DNA of 64,000 bases from Aralia elata (Eukaryota > Streptophyta > Magnoliopsida > Apiales > Araliaceae): NCBI GenBank assembly GCA_034770075.1, contig CM068387.1, positions 77,439,971 through 77,503,970 on the forward strand. Reading direction: 5' to 3'. Below the pieces are notes generated by a model. It was given only the letters and a program-made list of their open reading frames with translations, had not been told where the DNA came from and ran no database searches. Of this stretch, positions 33,696 to 45,278 are shown one piece after another (positions within the stretch are counted from its first letter, which is position 1; each line of letters opens with the position of its first letter). Made by a program: the position numbers and the translations under genes.

Positions 33696-36600
33696 GTTGA
33701 ATGAGTGTGGAAATTAAGTGATTGTCTTGTTAAGGATTGGACTTAAAATATTTATTTAGTTGAGTTAAAAGTGATCAAGAGTTTGATTTCACAGAGAAAA
33801 TATACACTCATATTTATCTATATTTGCGCTTAAAATTGTCGGCGGGTGTAAGTATTTGTTATTTATAGTGCAGTCTCATCACAAATTATGCTAGATTTTG
33901 ATTGCAGGAATCGAGATTGGAATATAATGACTCATTTTTATGAAATAAAAAAAAATTATGTTTGATTGTTTCATTGGTATAGAATGACCATTTCCATTCA
34001 TGTCAAATTATGAATTTTATTCATTGGGGGATGGTTTATTGCATTGAATGACTCATTTCGGCTAGGAATGAAATGAATCATTCTAGTTTTCATTAAATTC
34101 TCTCATCTATTCCATTCATTCATCAATTTCATTCTTCCAATTCAAACGTAGCATTAGTGTGTGGTTGGATTGGTTTCACATTAAAGAAAAAATGAAAGCA
34201 TTATTATGATTCACCTGAGTTATATTTGTTTGCAAGGATTATACTTAGGATATGACTATTAATCCCAAGTGTCTTATTTGTTTTCAAATTTAGACTTTGG
34301 ACTATTAGCCCATGAATTATAAAATGGCTTAATATGAGAGATTATTTCATACCATGTTCAACTAAGTATTATAATTCCGAGATTATAATATTAAGATTAA
34401 TAGTCTTGGATTATAATTCCCTTAATTATAATTCCGAAATTATAATCTTTGCAAACAAACATAGTATTATAAATTTATGTTATAGGAGGGAGATTAACTT
34501 AAATTAAAGACTAATGAAGCCGGATACTAGGAAGTTTAATTTATACGTGACATATTTCAAAGTTCAAACTCCCCTTCTATATACATTACTTTAAATAAGA
34601 ATATTGTCATAACAAGTTGGATTTCTTAATAGTTAGCTGCCAAATTGGAATATTGGATACACTAGAGACTGAAGAATACCAGCCTTCAACATCCAAACAA
34701 CAGCTTATGTATGATCAACTGTAATAGACGTTTACATGTTCTAATTATTAATTAATTAAGAAAAAAATAGATTAAGATAAAGAAGGTGCATCTTGTTACA
34801 TTAATGGACAAACAGATAGAAACTTTAAGTGCGACATGTAATTAATTTGCCGGCTTGATTAATTTACTTTATAGTTTTCTGTTTCCAATGTTTTATTTAA
34901 CTAAGAAGATAAATCAATGAGACATCTTGTCGTTATTATGTTAATGGTCGTAATTAGTTAAGGAATACTATTTTAGTTTTACTATTATCATCAATATTTG
35001 ATACATTTGAGAAGTATTTAGGTTTTTTTTTAGCATAATTCACACATGATGTGTGAACAACGACAATTGTGAACAATAGTCAGTAATTAAATTCGAATAA
35101 TGTCCCCCTTTTTTGAAAAAAAAAGAAGAGAGACGGAAGGTATTTTACATGTAGTAGATATGATCTAATCTTCATAACAAAGTTTATTACTAATTCAAAC
35201 ATATTTTGTTACTCTCTTTTTTTTTCTCTCTCTCCCTCCCTAAATTATTTTAAATGTTTTCTCATAGATTAATAAAAAAGATATAATTATTTTAACTGTC
35301 ATAATCAGTGTTTAGTATATTTATGTATCTCAAACTTTTTACTATTTTAGTATTCTTTAGTAGTTTAGCACCGACTTACATATTTTTGGAACCTAGAGGC
35401 AGATAAAAGTTAAATTGATAGCTATCAGAACCACAAAAAGATTTAAAATTTGTACAAAGTCAGTTAAATCCACAGTTACCAAAAGTACCTAAAAATGTAA
35501 TATATGTGATAATTAAGTTCGATCCCTTAATACAGAAGCCTGAGAGAATGTTTAAAATTCTGGGTAAAGATTAAATGGAGTTATGAAGTTAAATAAAAAT
35601 TAAAAACTTTTCTCAAAACACACAATGTTGGGAATGTAACAAACTCATATACGCTCATTTGAAACTACATCTTAATTCAAAAGATTAAATTATTAGGTCT
35701 ATGATTCATTAGAATATATATGACATCAATCTTTTTTCTTGAGTTCGGATATGAGATTTTGCTATCATGCATTCTATCGACACACAATTTCTTAAAGTGA
35801 GATCTTTATTACATAACGCGAGTAATATTTACATGCTTATTCGTACCAACCTTGAATGAATTAATTTGGATGGGCTGCTCCGGTAGTTTGGACCATTAAA
35901 TGTCTCAGGCCAGAGCATGTACTCGTTAATACTAAAATAGGACTTTTTTATTTGTTATTTTATGATTTTGATGCATCTATAAAAAATAAGGGACCAACTG
36001 AAAATGGGTGATAAAGAGCTAGGAAGGTTTATGTAATGAATGACTTAATATAGGTTTAGGCCTGCATATGGTGGTCTTATAAAGATTAAGCTTTACCCAT
36101 TACAAGTCATGGGCTAAACATCTAATCTAACTGAAATAAAGGTTGGACTCTTGGAGAGCAAAGTTGGTCCAAAAATTAGTAATTCTTTAAGTTATGGGAC
36201 AGCTTTAAAGTAATTCCTCAATTGACAAAATAAACACTTGTCTCCATAATTAGCAGTTCTACTAAATTCTATTCCTTAGGTTGATTACTTATTTTTCGAT
36301 TTTGAGTGATGTGCTAGTTATGTGTATTTTAATAAGAGTATATATATAATTGTCTTTTGACTACATAAAAAATTAAAATTTTAAAACGTTTTTAAAGTCT
36401 CCCTCGCCGCATGGTACAACCCAAGTCATCATATTTGTTGACTATCGATGAACTGATTGGATTAACCAGTCAAAATTAGTTTCAGTCATTATGTATTGAA
36501 CTGAAGCAAAAGTGTCAATAATGGTCGGACGATCGATAATAAAAAAGTCATAGTAAACGCCGTATCCACTTATACTAAAAAACAAGTAAGCGTAATACCT

Positions 36601-36820
36601 CCTACTAGACTATAAAATATGATTTTTAATGCTAAAAGTATTTCCCATGTTAAACTTAATATTTTTTAAAAAAAAGGCAACAAAATTTAGCTGCCGACTG
36701 CCACAACTTGGATACTGAATACCAGCCAGGCAGCCATCGACATACATGAACAACTTATATATTGATTAGTGTAATAGACTTTTACATGTTCTAATTATCA
36801 ATTAATTAAAGAAAATAATT
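33696..36820. other. Intergenic spacer including first copy of a segmental duplication
   Basis: No gene is seen. About 34640-35460 is a diverged direct repeat of about 36680-36828 plus 39657-40310 (see repeat entry). The remainder is AT-rich without recognisable features. Confidence 0.5.
34640..35460. repeat. Local segmental duplication, copy 1
   Basis: Shared blocks include TTTACATGTTCTAATTAT, TTATCATCAATATTTGAT, AGAAGTATTT and a block around CTAG(A/G)G(G)ACAGATAA, in the same order and orientation as in copy 2. Copy 1 lacks the transposon that splits copy 2 and so represents a paralogous empty site. Confidence 0.7.
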
Positions 36821-37059
36821 TATATTTAGGGAACTGATATTTTCACAGTTTTTTTGATAGTTCCACATGTGGGGGGCACATTCTAACTCAAGTAGATACA
36901 CTTGCAGTAACTTAACCATGATAAAAAGCAAGTTCTCCAAATTTACCCTCAATTAATACATCCGAGAATTTAATCAGTAGGTAAATGTTTTGATCTCAAC
37001 TTTTTGTCTCTTCCCCTTCTTCCAAATAAAGCCTTCTTCCAAACAGATCTAAGCTGCTT

Positions 37060-37164
37060 CATGGCGACCTGGTTTTTGGCTGCATCACCGATCAAACGCC
37101 AAGTGTTAGTGAAGGAAACATAGGACGGCGTCGTTTTGTTACCTTGGTCATTCGCAATAATCTC
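37060..37164 (-). pseudogene. Captured HSP70 ATPase-domain fragment
   Basis: The minus strand encodes EIIANDQGNKTTPSYVSF and TNTWRLIGDAAKNQVAM, 35 residues with the hallmark N-terminal nucleotide-binding sequence of cytosolic HSP70/BiP chaperones (usual form EIIANDQGN.TTPSYV.F....RLIGDAAKNQ). Sequence on either side (MFFSPFCREIF before, KQLRSVWKKALFGRR after) is not HSP70. No phosphate-1 loop or substrate domain is present, so it is not a functional chaperone. Confidence 0.85.
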
Positions 37165-37399
37165 AAAAATTTCTCTACAAAAAGGTGAGAAGAACAAGAT
37201 TGGTTCAATTTGAGGTAAAAAATTTATATATATCTCCTATTTAGCTCTTTAATTTTTGAACTTTATTCATGACTTTTTTTGTGTTTTTTTTATAATTTGT
37301 AATTGAGGTAATATTTTAGTTTAAAATAGATAAAATATTTCTCTTTGAACAATCCTTTTTTCCTATAAACCATAACTTTTTTTTTTGATAATATATATT

Positions 37400-37779
37400 C
37401 TGGAGCAAACAAAAATTCTGTAAATGGTTCAGCTAATGATGATTGTTTACCTAATGCAAATATGGAGCGTGAAGATAATATTGATATGTTAGATAGAGCG
37501 CTACAACTTTCAGAGATAGAATTTCAAAGTCGTGAAGATTTAATTGGGATGGTTCAAACATATGTGCTTCAAATGAATTTTGTTATATATAATTAGAATG
37601 TCTTAAAAACAAACATATTTTAACTTCTTTTATTTTCCTATTGTGTTCATCTATGTCTACAGTTTTGGTGCCAAATTGGACCGATGATGCACCTGTAGCA
37701 AGTTACATGATGCCAGTTTGGACTTTTGAAGAAAGTGAATTTGATGATCCAACAGTGATAGAATTTAAAGTTTATTAGA
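37400..37779 (+). other. Unrecognised exon-like segments inside the transposon
   Basis: Two plus-strand open stretches look more protein-like than the surrounding AT-rich DNA. One contains MEREDNIDMLDRALQLSEIE and ends in TAG after about 60 codons. The other contains VLVPNWTDDAPVASYMMP and ends FDDPTVIEFKVY stop. Acidic, without known motifs. They could be captured exons of a host gene or chance. Confidence 0.3.
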
Positions 37780-38521
37780 ACATGTTATGTTTACTGTAAA
37801 ACATTGATGATGGTTTATCTTGTATTTTTTGTTGTTTATCAAATTGGTGGATATTACTAAGTCCTTATGATTATTGTGTATCTTTAATTTTATTAATCTT
37901 ATAGAATGATCATTTTCTAGTTGTACTGCTTTATTTTCCGACTTTTTTCAGTTTTAGTGGTTTGTTTTCTGACTTTATTTTTTAGATTGTTTAGATATAT
38001 TTTAGTTAGATTACCACAAATTTGTCTAACCACTACTAGCATACACCCCTTCTCTTCCAAATATGGTGCTTTTAAATTCAAATATAATATAATTTGATTT
38101 AATTTTAGTCAATTATGAATGAATCGTATAAAATATCTAAAAAATATTAAAATTTATTATTTTTAAAAATCAAATGAAACATGTCATAATTTTAAATTTT
38201 TAAAAAAAATCTTTAAAAATTAAATGTTTTAGAACAAAGGCCATAAATTTTGTAATAAATTGTTATTAAATTTGTTATACTTATGATTCATATTTATTCT
38301 TTATCATAATACCAATGGCAAAGATGATTTTTCTCAAAGAGCTGATATGAGTCAGTGGGGATAAGAAACCACAACAAAGCAAATAGAATAAACTAATGGA
38401 TGTATTAGTTGGGCTAGTCAATGTATAAGTAGGGGTAAATTTGGAATACCTACTTTTCATCATGGTTAAGTTATTGCAGGTGTATCTACTTAAGTTAAAA
38501 TGTGGCCTCCACATGTGGAAC

Positions 38522-39605
38522 GGGATAATTCAACTTTTGATACCTGTACTAGGACCCTACTTACAAGTTGGTACCCAAATTGAAAAAAGTTACAACCTGG
38601 TGCTTGTACTCGTAAAAATTTACAATCCGTTAAATTTTAGGGTTCCGTTTAATTATTAGGGTTCCTAACTTATAAGTTGGTACCCAAACTGAAAAAAGTT
38701 ACAATATAGTACTTGTACTCGTAAAAACTTACAATCCGTTAAATTTTAAGGTTCTGTTTAAGGATTCTATTCGGCTTATGTTTGCCAGTTTCTTTTAATT
38801 TACTCATAAATGTGTGTTTTAGTGTTTGTTGCAATTATTTTCTGTTTAATTATTAGGATTCCATTCGGCTTGTGTATTAGTGTTTGTTTATTTATAGTAT
38901 TATATGCACATGCATGTGCAATATTTCTTTAATTCAAGCAAATTTTTATTTTTGGCAAAAAGAAGATATGTAATTATATATTCTTAATTTCCCCCAAGGA
39001 AAAGAAACCATGAGTTAGATAGATATATATGATGCTATTGAAAACTTTCAAAAAATAGTTTATATACATTCTTCCTTCATATATATTTAATATTAGCTAA
39101 AAAAATAGTATGAATAATTTTAAGAATAGTTTTTTAAGAATAATTTTAATTAAAAATATTTTTATAATACGAAATTTTTTAAGAATAATTTTAATTTTTA
39201 AATATATATTTAATATTAGCTAAAAAATTAGCAGTGGTGGTAAAAAAAATGATAAAAATAAATTCAACATATCATGTCACTTTATAGTCCTATAATAAAA
39301 ATGTATTAATTACAATTATAAAACCAATTGAAAATAAAAATACATATCAACCACCAGTTTGAGAACCAACTTGTAAGTCGAGTTCTAGTACAGGTACCAA
39401 AAGTTTAATCACGTAGATTCTGTTAGTCAATCAGACTTTTCCATCGTGTCCGTTAGTCAAATTTAACGATTTTACATAAATATTCAAGTACAAGCACCAG
39501 TTTGTAAATTTTTTCTAGTACAAGCACCAGTTTATAAGTTTTTTCAGTTTGGGTACCAACTTGTAAGTCGGGTCCCGGTACAAGTACTAAAAGTTGAATT
39601 ATCCC
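38522..39605. mobile_element. Nested inverted-repeat element inside the right TIR
   Basis: Termini GGGATAATTCAACTTTT and AAAAGTTGAATTATCCC are inverted. The flanks CATGTGGAAC (38512-38521) and CATGTAAAAC (39606-39615) match at 8 of 10 positions, compatible with a Mutator-type 9-10 bp duplication. Removing it rejoins the right TIR of the outer transposon. Each end contains repeated copies of a roughly 115-bp subterminal unit with TTACAAGTTGGTACCCAAA. No coding capacity. Confidence 0.75.
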
Positions 39606-39656
39606 CATGTAAAACTATAAAAAAAAAACTGTGAAAATATCAGCTCCCTATATTTA

Positions 39657-40310
39657 ATATAATCAAAACACATCCTGTTGCATTGGTCAGCATGCAAATA
39701 GAAACATTACGTGTGACATGTAATTGCTGGCATAATATACTTAAAATTTGATTTTATTGTTATCATCAATATTTGATCAAGTTTAAGAAGTATTTCGGCA
39801 CTTTTTGTTTGCATTTCTCTCTCTCTCTCTCCCTTTCTAAACGCATGATCAAAAGATTTACCAAGAAGACAGAATTAAGTAGAATTTTAGACAAAGATAT
39901 TATACTCAATGTTATTAACTAAAAATTTTAGTACTAACTGTCGTATTAATGTTTATTACATCCCAATTCGACATCAAAACATACGAAAAAAAATTGTCTG
40001 CATATAAAGAATTAAGTTACTAACAATAATATTTTTAATCATAATCTTTTGGGTGAGCATGTGGTGAGCATGTGGTGAGCTAAGACGACCTAAAAAGATA
40101 CTATTAGACTAGTAGTTTAATGTCTTGTTTGGATGAATTTGATTCAATTCGAACTCGAGATTTGATCCAAAATTTATTCCGAACTCGAGATTTGACCCGA
40201 ATTATTTTAATAGTAGTTAGAATTGCATATATCTGGATCCTAGGGACAGATAACAGTTAAACTAATATATATCAAAACCAAAAAATTCAGTATAAGACAA
40301 ATTGCAACAT
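39657..40310. repeat. Local segmental duplication, copy 2 (right part)
   Basis: It continues the homology to 34780-35460 that starts at about 36680-36828 and is interrupted by the transposon. It lies directly downstream of the ankyrin remnant, so the duplicated unit may have been the 3' flank of that gene. Confidence 0.65.
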
Positions 40311-40330
40311 AACAATATATAAACACTACT

Positions 40331-41340
40331 CTATACCATGTGAAGAGCTGTTCTATTTGCAGTCTTATCTGCTACATATATACCCACCGATTTATCTGCT
40401 TCTAGTAGTTCCTCAATTATTGCATAACGATTATAATATGCGGCGTAGTGATGAAATGGCGTCCACCCATGCATATTTGTCTGTTATACTTATTAGATCT
40501 TTTCTTCAGGTCAGTAGAACTCGCACACAATCTGAATTTTCATAAGTGAAAAATAAATCAGTAAAAGGACATAATTAAATTATGAAAAGTTAGATTGAGT
40601 GGATATTGTACCTAGAAATTGAGTTTTTAATTAGGCTTTGTATAGATCATCTCTACTGATTTAATCAACTAATCCTACAAGATTTGGTAACTAGTTGCCT
40701 CACAACATGTATGATAACTGTCATCCTAACAACTACTTGACTTTTTTACACAAGTTTTACTAATTCAGATATGTTGTACTATTTTTTATCTTATCTATGA
40801 TCACGTCTCATATATTAGTGTCAAGTTATTTTATCCATTATTTACACATGTAATTGCAAATAAGTAAATTAAATACACTTATCAATAATATATGACATGA
40901 GATAGCAAATGTGAAAGCAAATTTAGAATCCAAATTTTATATTAATTTTTCTACTTTACAGTAAATTAACAAGCATATGCAAGTTTAAGCCGAACTACAT
41001 ATTTGTCCATTCAATTTATCAGTTTTAAATAACCCTTCAATTATCAAACTCTTATTTTGATTTCTTGAACCGAGATCCATGAATCGGTATCCCTGACGCA
41101 TATATACAAATTAATCCAATGAGAGCAAGAATTTCGAAAAGAAGTGACGAGCTTAGTAAGATGACTTAATAACTAAAATGGTATATACGTACATACCTTC
41201 GGAACCATTTATAGTTGCAGCATCATGTAAAACTGTCCTACCATCTGCAGGACCACCGAAACTTGATGACCTATAAATTTCACATACGGCTTTAATTATG
41301 CTTTCGTATCCCCTAAATGCAGCCAAGTAAACTAAGAAGT
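40331..41340 (-). pseudogene. ACD6-like ankyrin-repeat protein remnant (two exon pieces)
   Basis: The minus strand at about 41197-41340 encodes VYLAAFRGYESIIKAVCEIY then FGGPADGRTVLHDAATINGSEG, ending at a GT donor (AAG/GTATGT). A second piece, 40331-40480, preceded by AACAG, encodes TNMHGWTPFHHYAAYYNRYA then EELLEADKSVG and NRTALHMV before a TAG at 40331-40333. Both show ankyrin-repeat signatures (GRTxLH, GWTPxHxAA, TALHM) in the pattern of plant ACD6/ITN1-type membrane ankyrin proteins. Only about two to three repeats survive. The stop falls inside a repeat (TALHMAA expected), and neither more N-terminal repeats nor the C-terminal PGG/membrane part is seen. The intron between is about 720 bp, with GT...AG borders. 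Confidence 0.72.
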
Positions 41341-41969
41341 ATTAAATTATATGCAAAGCAAAGTTCGGATTTCTTAGAAGTTATTGAACAGTGCTTGTGA
41401 ATTTTTTTAAGTGAAATAGTGTAGGTGTTTTTGCTCGTTCAAATGTATATCACGATGATTTTTTATGCAAGAATATCACAGAATCATGTTCAATCAAAAA
41501 CTGCAACCAAACAGCAAATAAAGACTCCAGTTATGTCGACATATATATGTTGCAACGTCTCAATTAAATAGCATGGGATGGATTGATGGATTTACAGCTT
41601 CCCTGGACGATCTCCGTTAATAGACTAATGGTAGAGCATTCTCGTACTATAACCAATTCTATTATAAAGATAAGTTTTTTTGATATTAAGCTTACATAAA
41701 TCTAATAACTTTTCATGATGTTCCTCAACATAAACAACTATAAACTTGGATCGATAATATACTAACTTTACAATCCATGCGCAACATCTAGCTATTGCTG
41801 TCTGTCATATATATGCTAATAAACTAATGAGCATATGTGACCTTAATTAAGACTATATATATGACTCTACAAGTCTATAATAATATAATTAACAAAGGTT
41901 CAGCATAAAGAGAAGAGAAGGCAAAATGAATTTTCTATACCATGTAGACTCTTTTCTCTTATTTAATGA

Positions 41970-42530
41970 TCACGCATCATGTATATGCCATTTTTGGCTA
42001 GCTTGCAGCAGAACTCTCCGGAGCTCATCAGCAATTCCTTGCAAAAGTACCGGTTTTTGAACAAGTCCATCAAAGCCTACTCGCAAACATTTTCCCCACA
42101 CATCCTCGTCGTCACTGGCTGATAAGGCGATTATCATTGGCCAACCGCGGATTTTAAACTCCTGAATTCTTATCGGAAACTCATATCCATTTAGGTCAGG
42201 CATGTGAAGATCCATTAGAACAACTTGAAAAGGCAATGCAGCCGTGCCAAGGGCACTCAGGCATTCATATCCTGATGAAACAGCAGAGACGACAATGCAA
42301 CCCAGTTTTTGAAGCAACTTCCTGGTTACTGCCAGGTTCACGTTATCATGATCAGCTAACATAACATGCAGGCCCTGAAAAAGAGGGTTTGAATTTGGGT
42401 GCTCGGTCGAGTCTCCAATTTCTGAGATGCCTACTACAATTGATGGAAGGAGTTGAAATCGAAGAACAAGCGCCATGCTTTGATCAAAACCCACAGGACA
42501 TGGAACTACCCACATGTCCCCTTGCATCAT
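41970..42530 (-). CDS. ETR2/EIN4-like: Ethylene receptor, exon 2 (receiver domain)
   Basis: This is the second coding exon of the receptor, residues 581-766. It begins MMQGDMWVVP directly after a CTCCAG acceptor (42531-42533 on the plus strand is its complement) and ends WHIHDA stop. It contains the response-regulator receiver domain at about 634-755: Asp640 acidic pocket, phospho-acceptor Asp687 in VLMDLHMPDLNG, Ser/Thr position in IALSAS, and the conserved Lys739 in VQKP. The full set of receiver residues is kept, so phosphotransfer to the domain is possible. Joined in phase with exon 1 it gives a 766-aa protein, the usual length for EIN4. Confidence 0.95.
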   Translation of the reverse strand: MMQGDMWVVPCPVGFDQSMALVLRFQLLPSIVVGISEIGDSTEHPNSNPLFQGLHVMLADHDNVNLAVTRKLLQKLGCIVVSAVSSGYECLSALGTAALPFQVVLMDLHMPDLNGYEFPIRIQEFKIRGWPMIIALSASDDEDVWGKCLRVGFDGLVQKPVLLQGIADELRRVLLQASQKWHIHDA

Positions 42531-42891
42531 CTGGAGATGGAAAAAGAAAAAGAAAATAGGACCTTACTTGAAAAGTAAAGATTAAATTTAATGAACTCAA
42601 AAGAATGGAAGGGGTACTTAAAAAAAAAGGTACACTCTGCACGTTAACCCTTAGTTCTTTAGATATACATTTGTATACGGACGACTTTAAAAAAAAAATA
42701 TTAATTTTTCAAACTTATCTCTAATATTAGTTAGAAATGTAATAATAGTGACACGAGAGTATTTAATCAACTAATAATAAAAGTTATAAAAATAAAAATA
42801 TGTTAGGAACTGCACAATAGTCTACAAATATAAATGAATATCTAATTTTAGAACGAATAGAAAAGAAAAATGCATCTCTAGTATAACCAAC
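42531..42891 (-). other. Intron between receptor exons 1 and 2
   Basis: Donor CAG/GTTGGT at 42892/42891 and acceptor CCATCTCCAG/ATG at 42531/42530. The intron is 361 bp and phase 0, and lies between the histidine-kinase-like and receiver regions. Open sequence reading from exon 1 into the intron (VGYTRDAFFF and onward) is intronic. Confidence 0.92.
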
Positions 42892-44631
42892 CTGAACTAG
42901 TAATTTGCACACGCTAAAGCTCAAACCTTCCTCAATTTCTCTACTACAGTATCTCTGGTCACCAAAACTCTCCAACTGACTGCTATTGTTAATTCCAATC
43001 TCAAACTTGACAAAAACATACCCATCGGATGAGTTTGATGGCCATGTTTGCCACCTCTGATCATTCCTTGCCCGACTTCTAGTTACTGAGAAAACCCTCA
43101 AGGTTAGACATCCATATCCTCCACTACATTCCTTCAAAAGATTCCCGACCATATGCAAAATTACCTGAAAAACTCGTTTCTCATCGCCCATAACAAAATC
43201 AGGGAGTGATTTCTCAACCTCAATGGCAAAACCATAACCCCTATATGCACACAAACTCTTGACAACACAAGCTGCTTCTTTTACCATGGCACGTAGCGTA
43301 AAAGACTGTATCTCAAAGGGGAACCTTCCACCGCCCCTTGGCAAAGTACCCATCACATCATTTATCAAGACAGGGAAGACATTGCTAGTTTTGACCATTG
43401 CATTAACAAGAACCTGTTGCTCTCGACTCAAATTATGCGTTTGCATCATTGAAAGCAAACCCATAATTGAGTGCATGGGTTTTCTCAGTCCATTACTCAT
43501 TACCATTTGAAACGAATTCCTGGCCTGGCTAGCCATCATTGCATCCTGTTTCGCCTGCTGCAAAGCTCGATTTTGCTCAGCTAATTTCTCCCTCACAAGC
43601 TGGGATTCTTCGAGCACTGCAGCATGGGAGAGAGCGACGGCAACTTGATCTGCAACGACCTTTAATATCTCAATCTCCTGGATCCCCCAAGAGCTACAAT
43701 TCCCACTAGGAAGAACCAAGACAAGAATTGCATAACAAGTCTGGATAACCTCATGAGTTCCACCATTGAAATCAGAAACTCTCAACATTCGGATTCTAAT
43801 AGCAGCCACAGTTCGAGGCTCACAAGTTCCTCCACAGCTTCTTGCAGCAAGCGCCGAGTCTGGGTCAAGTATCTTTACTCCACTACACTCTTTAATCTGT
43901 CTAACATCATAATCACTAATTGGGATGGAAAGATCATGTATTGCTGAAACAATCCCACCTTTTAAATCGTGTGTAAGGTTCATCTCCGTTTTACTCTCAT
44001 TCGGCATCCAAATAGCACAATTCTGCAAATCCAATGTCTCGGACAACTTATCTAAAGTTGTGTACAATATTGTGTGCCTATCAAGTGACTTGCGGATCTC
44101 TTGGGTGAGCATACGAACGTGCCAACCGGCTTCTTTCTGTTGCTTTAGCATTCCAACCTCGCGATCAAGATCCCAAGCTTTCTTCATCAAAAGTAACTCC
44201 CTCACCTTCACTTTCACCAACAAAGGGAAAAGGAAGAAAAGACTAATAGCAGTTACCACAGAGACTAGAGCAGTGAGAACTTTGAAAATGGTTAGGGCAC
44301 GCGTAAGCTGAAATAGTTGTGGGCTATAAGTCCAACCGTGGAGCAAATGGGTCATCCCGCAAAGAACAATGAAGGCTATAAATTCTACGATTACCCATTT
44401 GATCATGAAGGGAACATTTGAACAGCTAATAAAGTAGAAGAGCTCAAGTGGGATGGAAAAATATGCCACTGCTATGAAGAAATCACTCACTTTTTGGCAA
44501 GCAAAAATGCTTTCCAAACTCCAAAATCCATCCTGATCATCGCAGTTACAATCAACATCTGTAGCCGAAATGGAGACAAGATACCATAAAATCAACAGCA
44601 CGGATACTAATGATTTTGACACTGTATCCAT
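42892..44631 (-). CDS. ETR2/EIN4-like: Ethylene receptor, exon 1 (membrane, GAF and degenerate kinase domains)
   Basis: The receptor sits in the ER membrane, binds ethylene through copper, and represses the response via CTR1 until ethylene is bound. Residues 1-580: an N-terminal hydrophobic segment (about 5-22, the extra segment of subfamily 2), Cys28 and Cys30 for the disulfide-linked dimer, and three transmembrane helices (about 47-67, 77-97, 112-136). Cys91 and His95 in LCGMTHLLH are the copper ligands. A GAF domain (about 187-335), a coiled linker, and a histidine-kinase-like domain follow. The usual phospho-His (VMNHEMRTPMH in subfamily 1) is Asn380 in VMSNGLRKPMH, and the Gly-rich ATP boxes are absent, as expected of subfamily 2. 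ATG 44631 is chosen because it gives the family N-terminus; the longer open frame upstream is 5' leader. EIN4 and ETR2 cannot be separated with certainty by eye. Confidence 0.95.
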
Positions 44632-44702
44632 TTCAATAAATTTATCCACCAATCCGTAATCCTTGTTACACCCAAATGAATTAGAATATAATGGTTGAAA
44701 AC

Positions 44703-44741
44703 TCACTCTAGTTGCATCCTTAGAGCCTTGGCTTCTAACAT
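44703..44741 (-). promoter_or_regulatory. Upstream ORF in the ethylene-receptor leader
   Basis: ATG at 44741 opens a 12-codon frame (MLEAKALRMQLE, TGA at 44705-44703) that ends about 70 nt before the receptor ATG. It would be in the mature mRNA if the leader intron is spliced at 44748. It could lower translation; conservation is untested. Confidence 0.4.
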
Positions 44742-44747
44742 TTATTC

Positions 44748-45278
44748 CTGTGGACAGATATTCATAATAAATCAAATGCCCGTTTCTTAATATAGTCGTA
44801 TGTCTAAAAATATATGTACACTTATAAATCCATTTGCAACATGATCCCAGATACCAAACATTAACTTGATATACATGCATTTCTATAACGGCTCTAACTA
44901 TATATGAGTTTGTTACTTAATATGCTATTGAGCGTGCAAACTCTGAGCGTGCAAAGGTTTGAATTCAAATTCCATCGGTGTGCATTTCCTTTTATATTGA
45001 TATTTGATGGTGCACAAGTATTTAATTTGCTTCTCAATTATCCATATATGCGCGTGAAAGAGGTGTAAATCTACTTTTTAAATTCATACTCAAAATCACA
45101 CATTTTATATGTAATCCATACATCGTACCAAATTTTTACACCTACAATGAAACATCATCATATAAACAAGACAAATCTTTTAAGCCATGACTTGGCACAA
45201 AACAAAATGATACCCAAAACAAGAAATTAACCCAAATTTGTGAAAACCAAGAAAAATTGGGACATAAAAAAGGTGTAC
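44748..45278 (-). other. Putative 5'-leader intron of the ethylene-receptor gene
   Basis: A CTTAG/GTACACC donor (45279/45278) and a TGTCCACAG/GAAT acceptor (44748/44747) would define a 531-bp leader intron. Leader introns are common in subfamily-2 ethylene receptor genes. Splice sites are chosen by eye only. Confidence 0.4.

Larger units (their letters stand above)
36829..39648. mobile_element. Long-TIR transposon (Pack-MULE-like) carrying an HSP70 fragment
   Basis: It begins GGGAACTGATATTTTCACAG at 36829, and the right end is the inverse of GGGAGCTGATATTTTCACAG. Flanks are identical 8-mers, TATATTTA (36821-36828 and 39649-39656). The inverted repeats extend about 130 bp: the left one to about 36960, the right one in two pieces (38430-38521 and 39606-39648) because a second element inserted into it. 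Long TIRs and captured host sequence fit a Pack-MULE, although MULEs usually make 9-bp duplications and hATs 8-bp. Inside are an HSP70 piece on the minus strand and unrecognised open segments on the plus strand (about 37400-37595 and 37663-37779). No transposase is seen. Confidence 0.75.

Noticed and set aside
42784..42891. Extension of receptor exon 1 to the stop at 42784
   Set aside because: A consensus donor at 42892/42891 and a receiver exon in phase after a CAG acceptor show that this is intron.
44632..44880. N-terminal extension of the ethylene receptor from Met at 44880
   Set aside because: The family N-terminus begins at MDTVSKS, followed by the hydrophobic segment; the upstream part has no homology and contains a likely splice acceptor.
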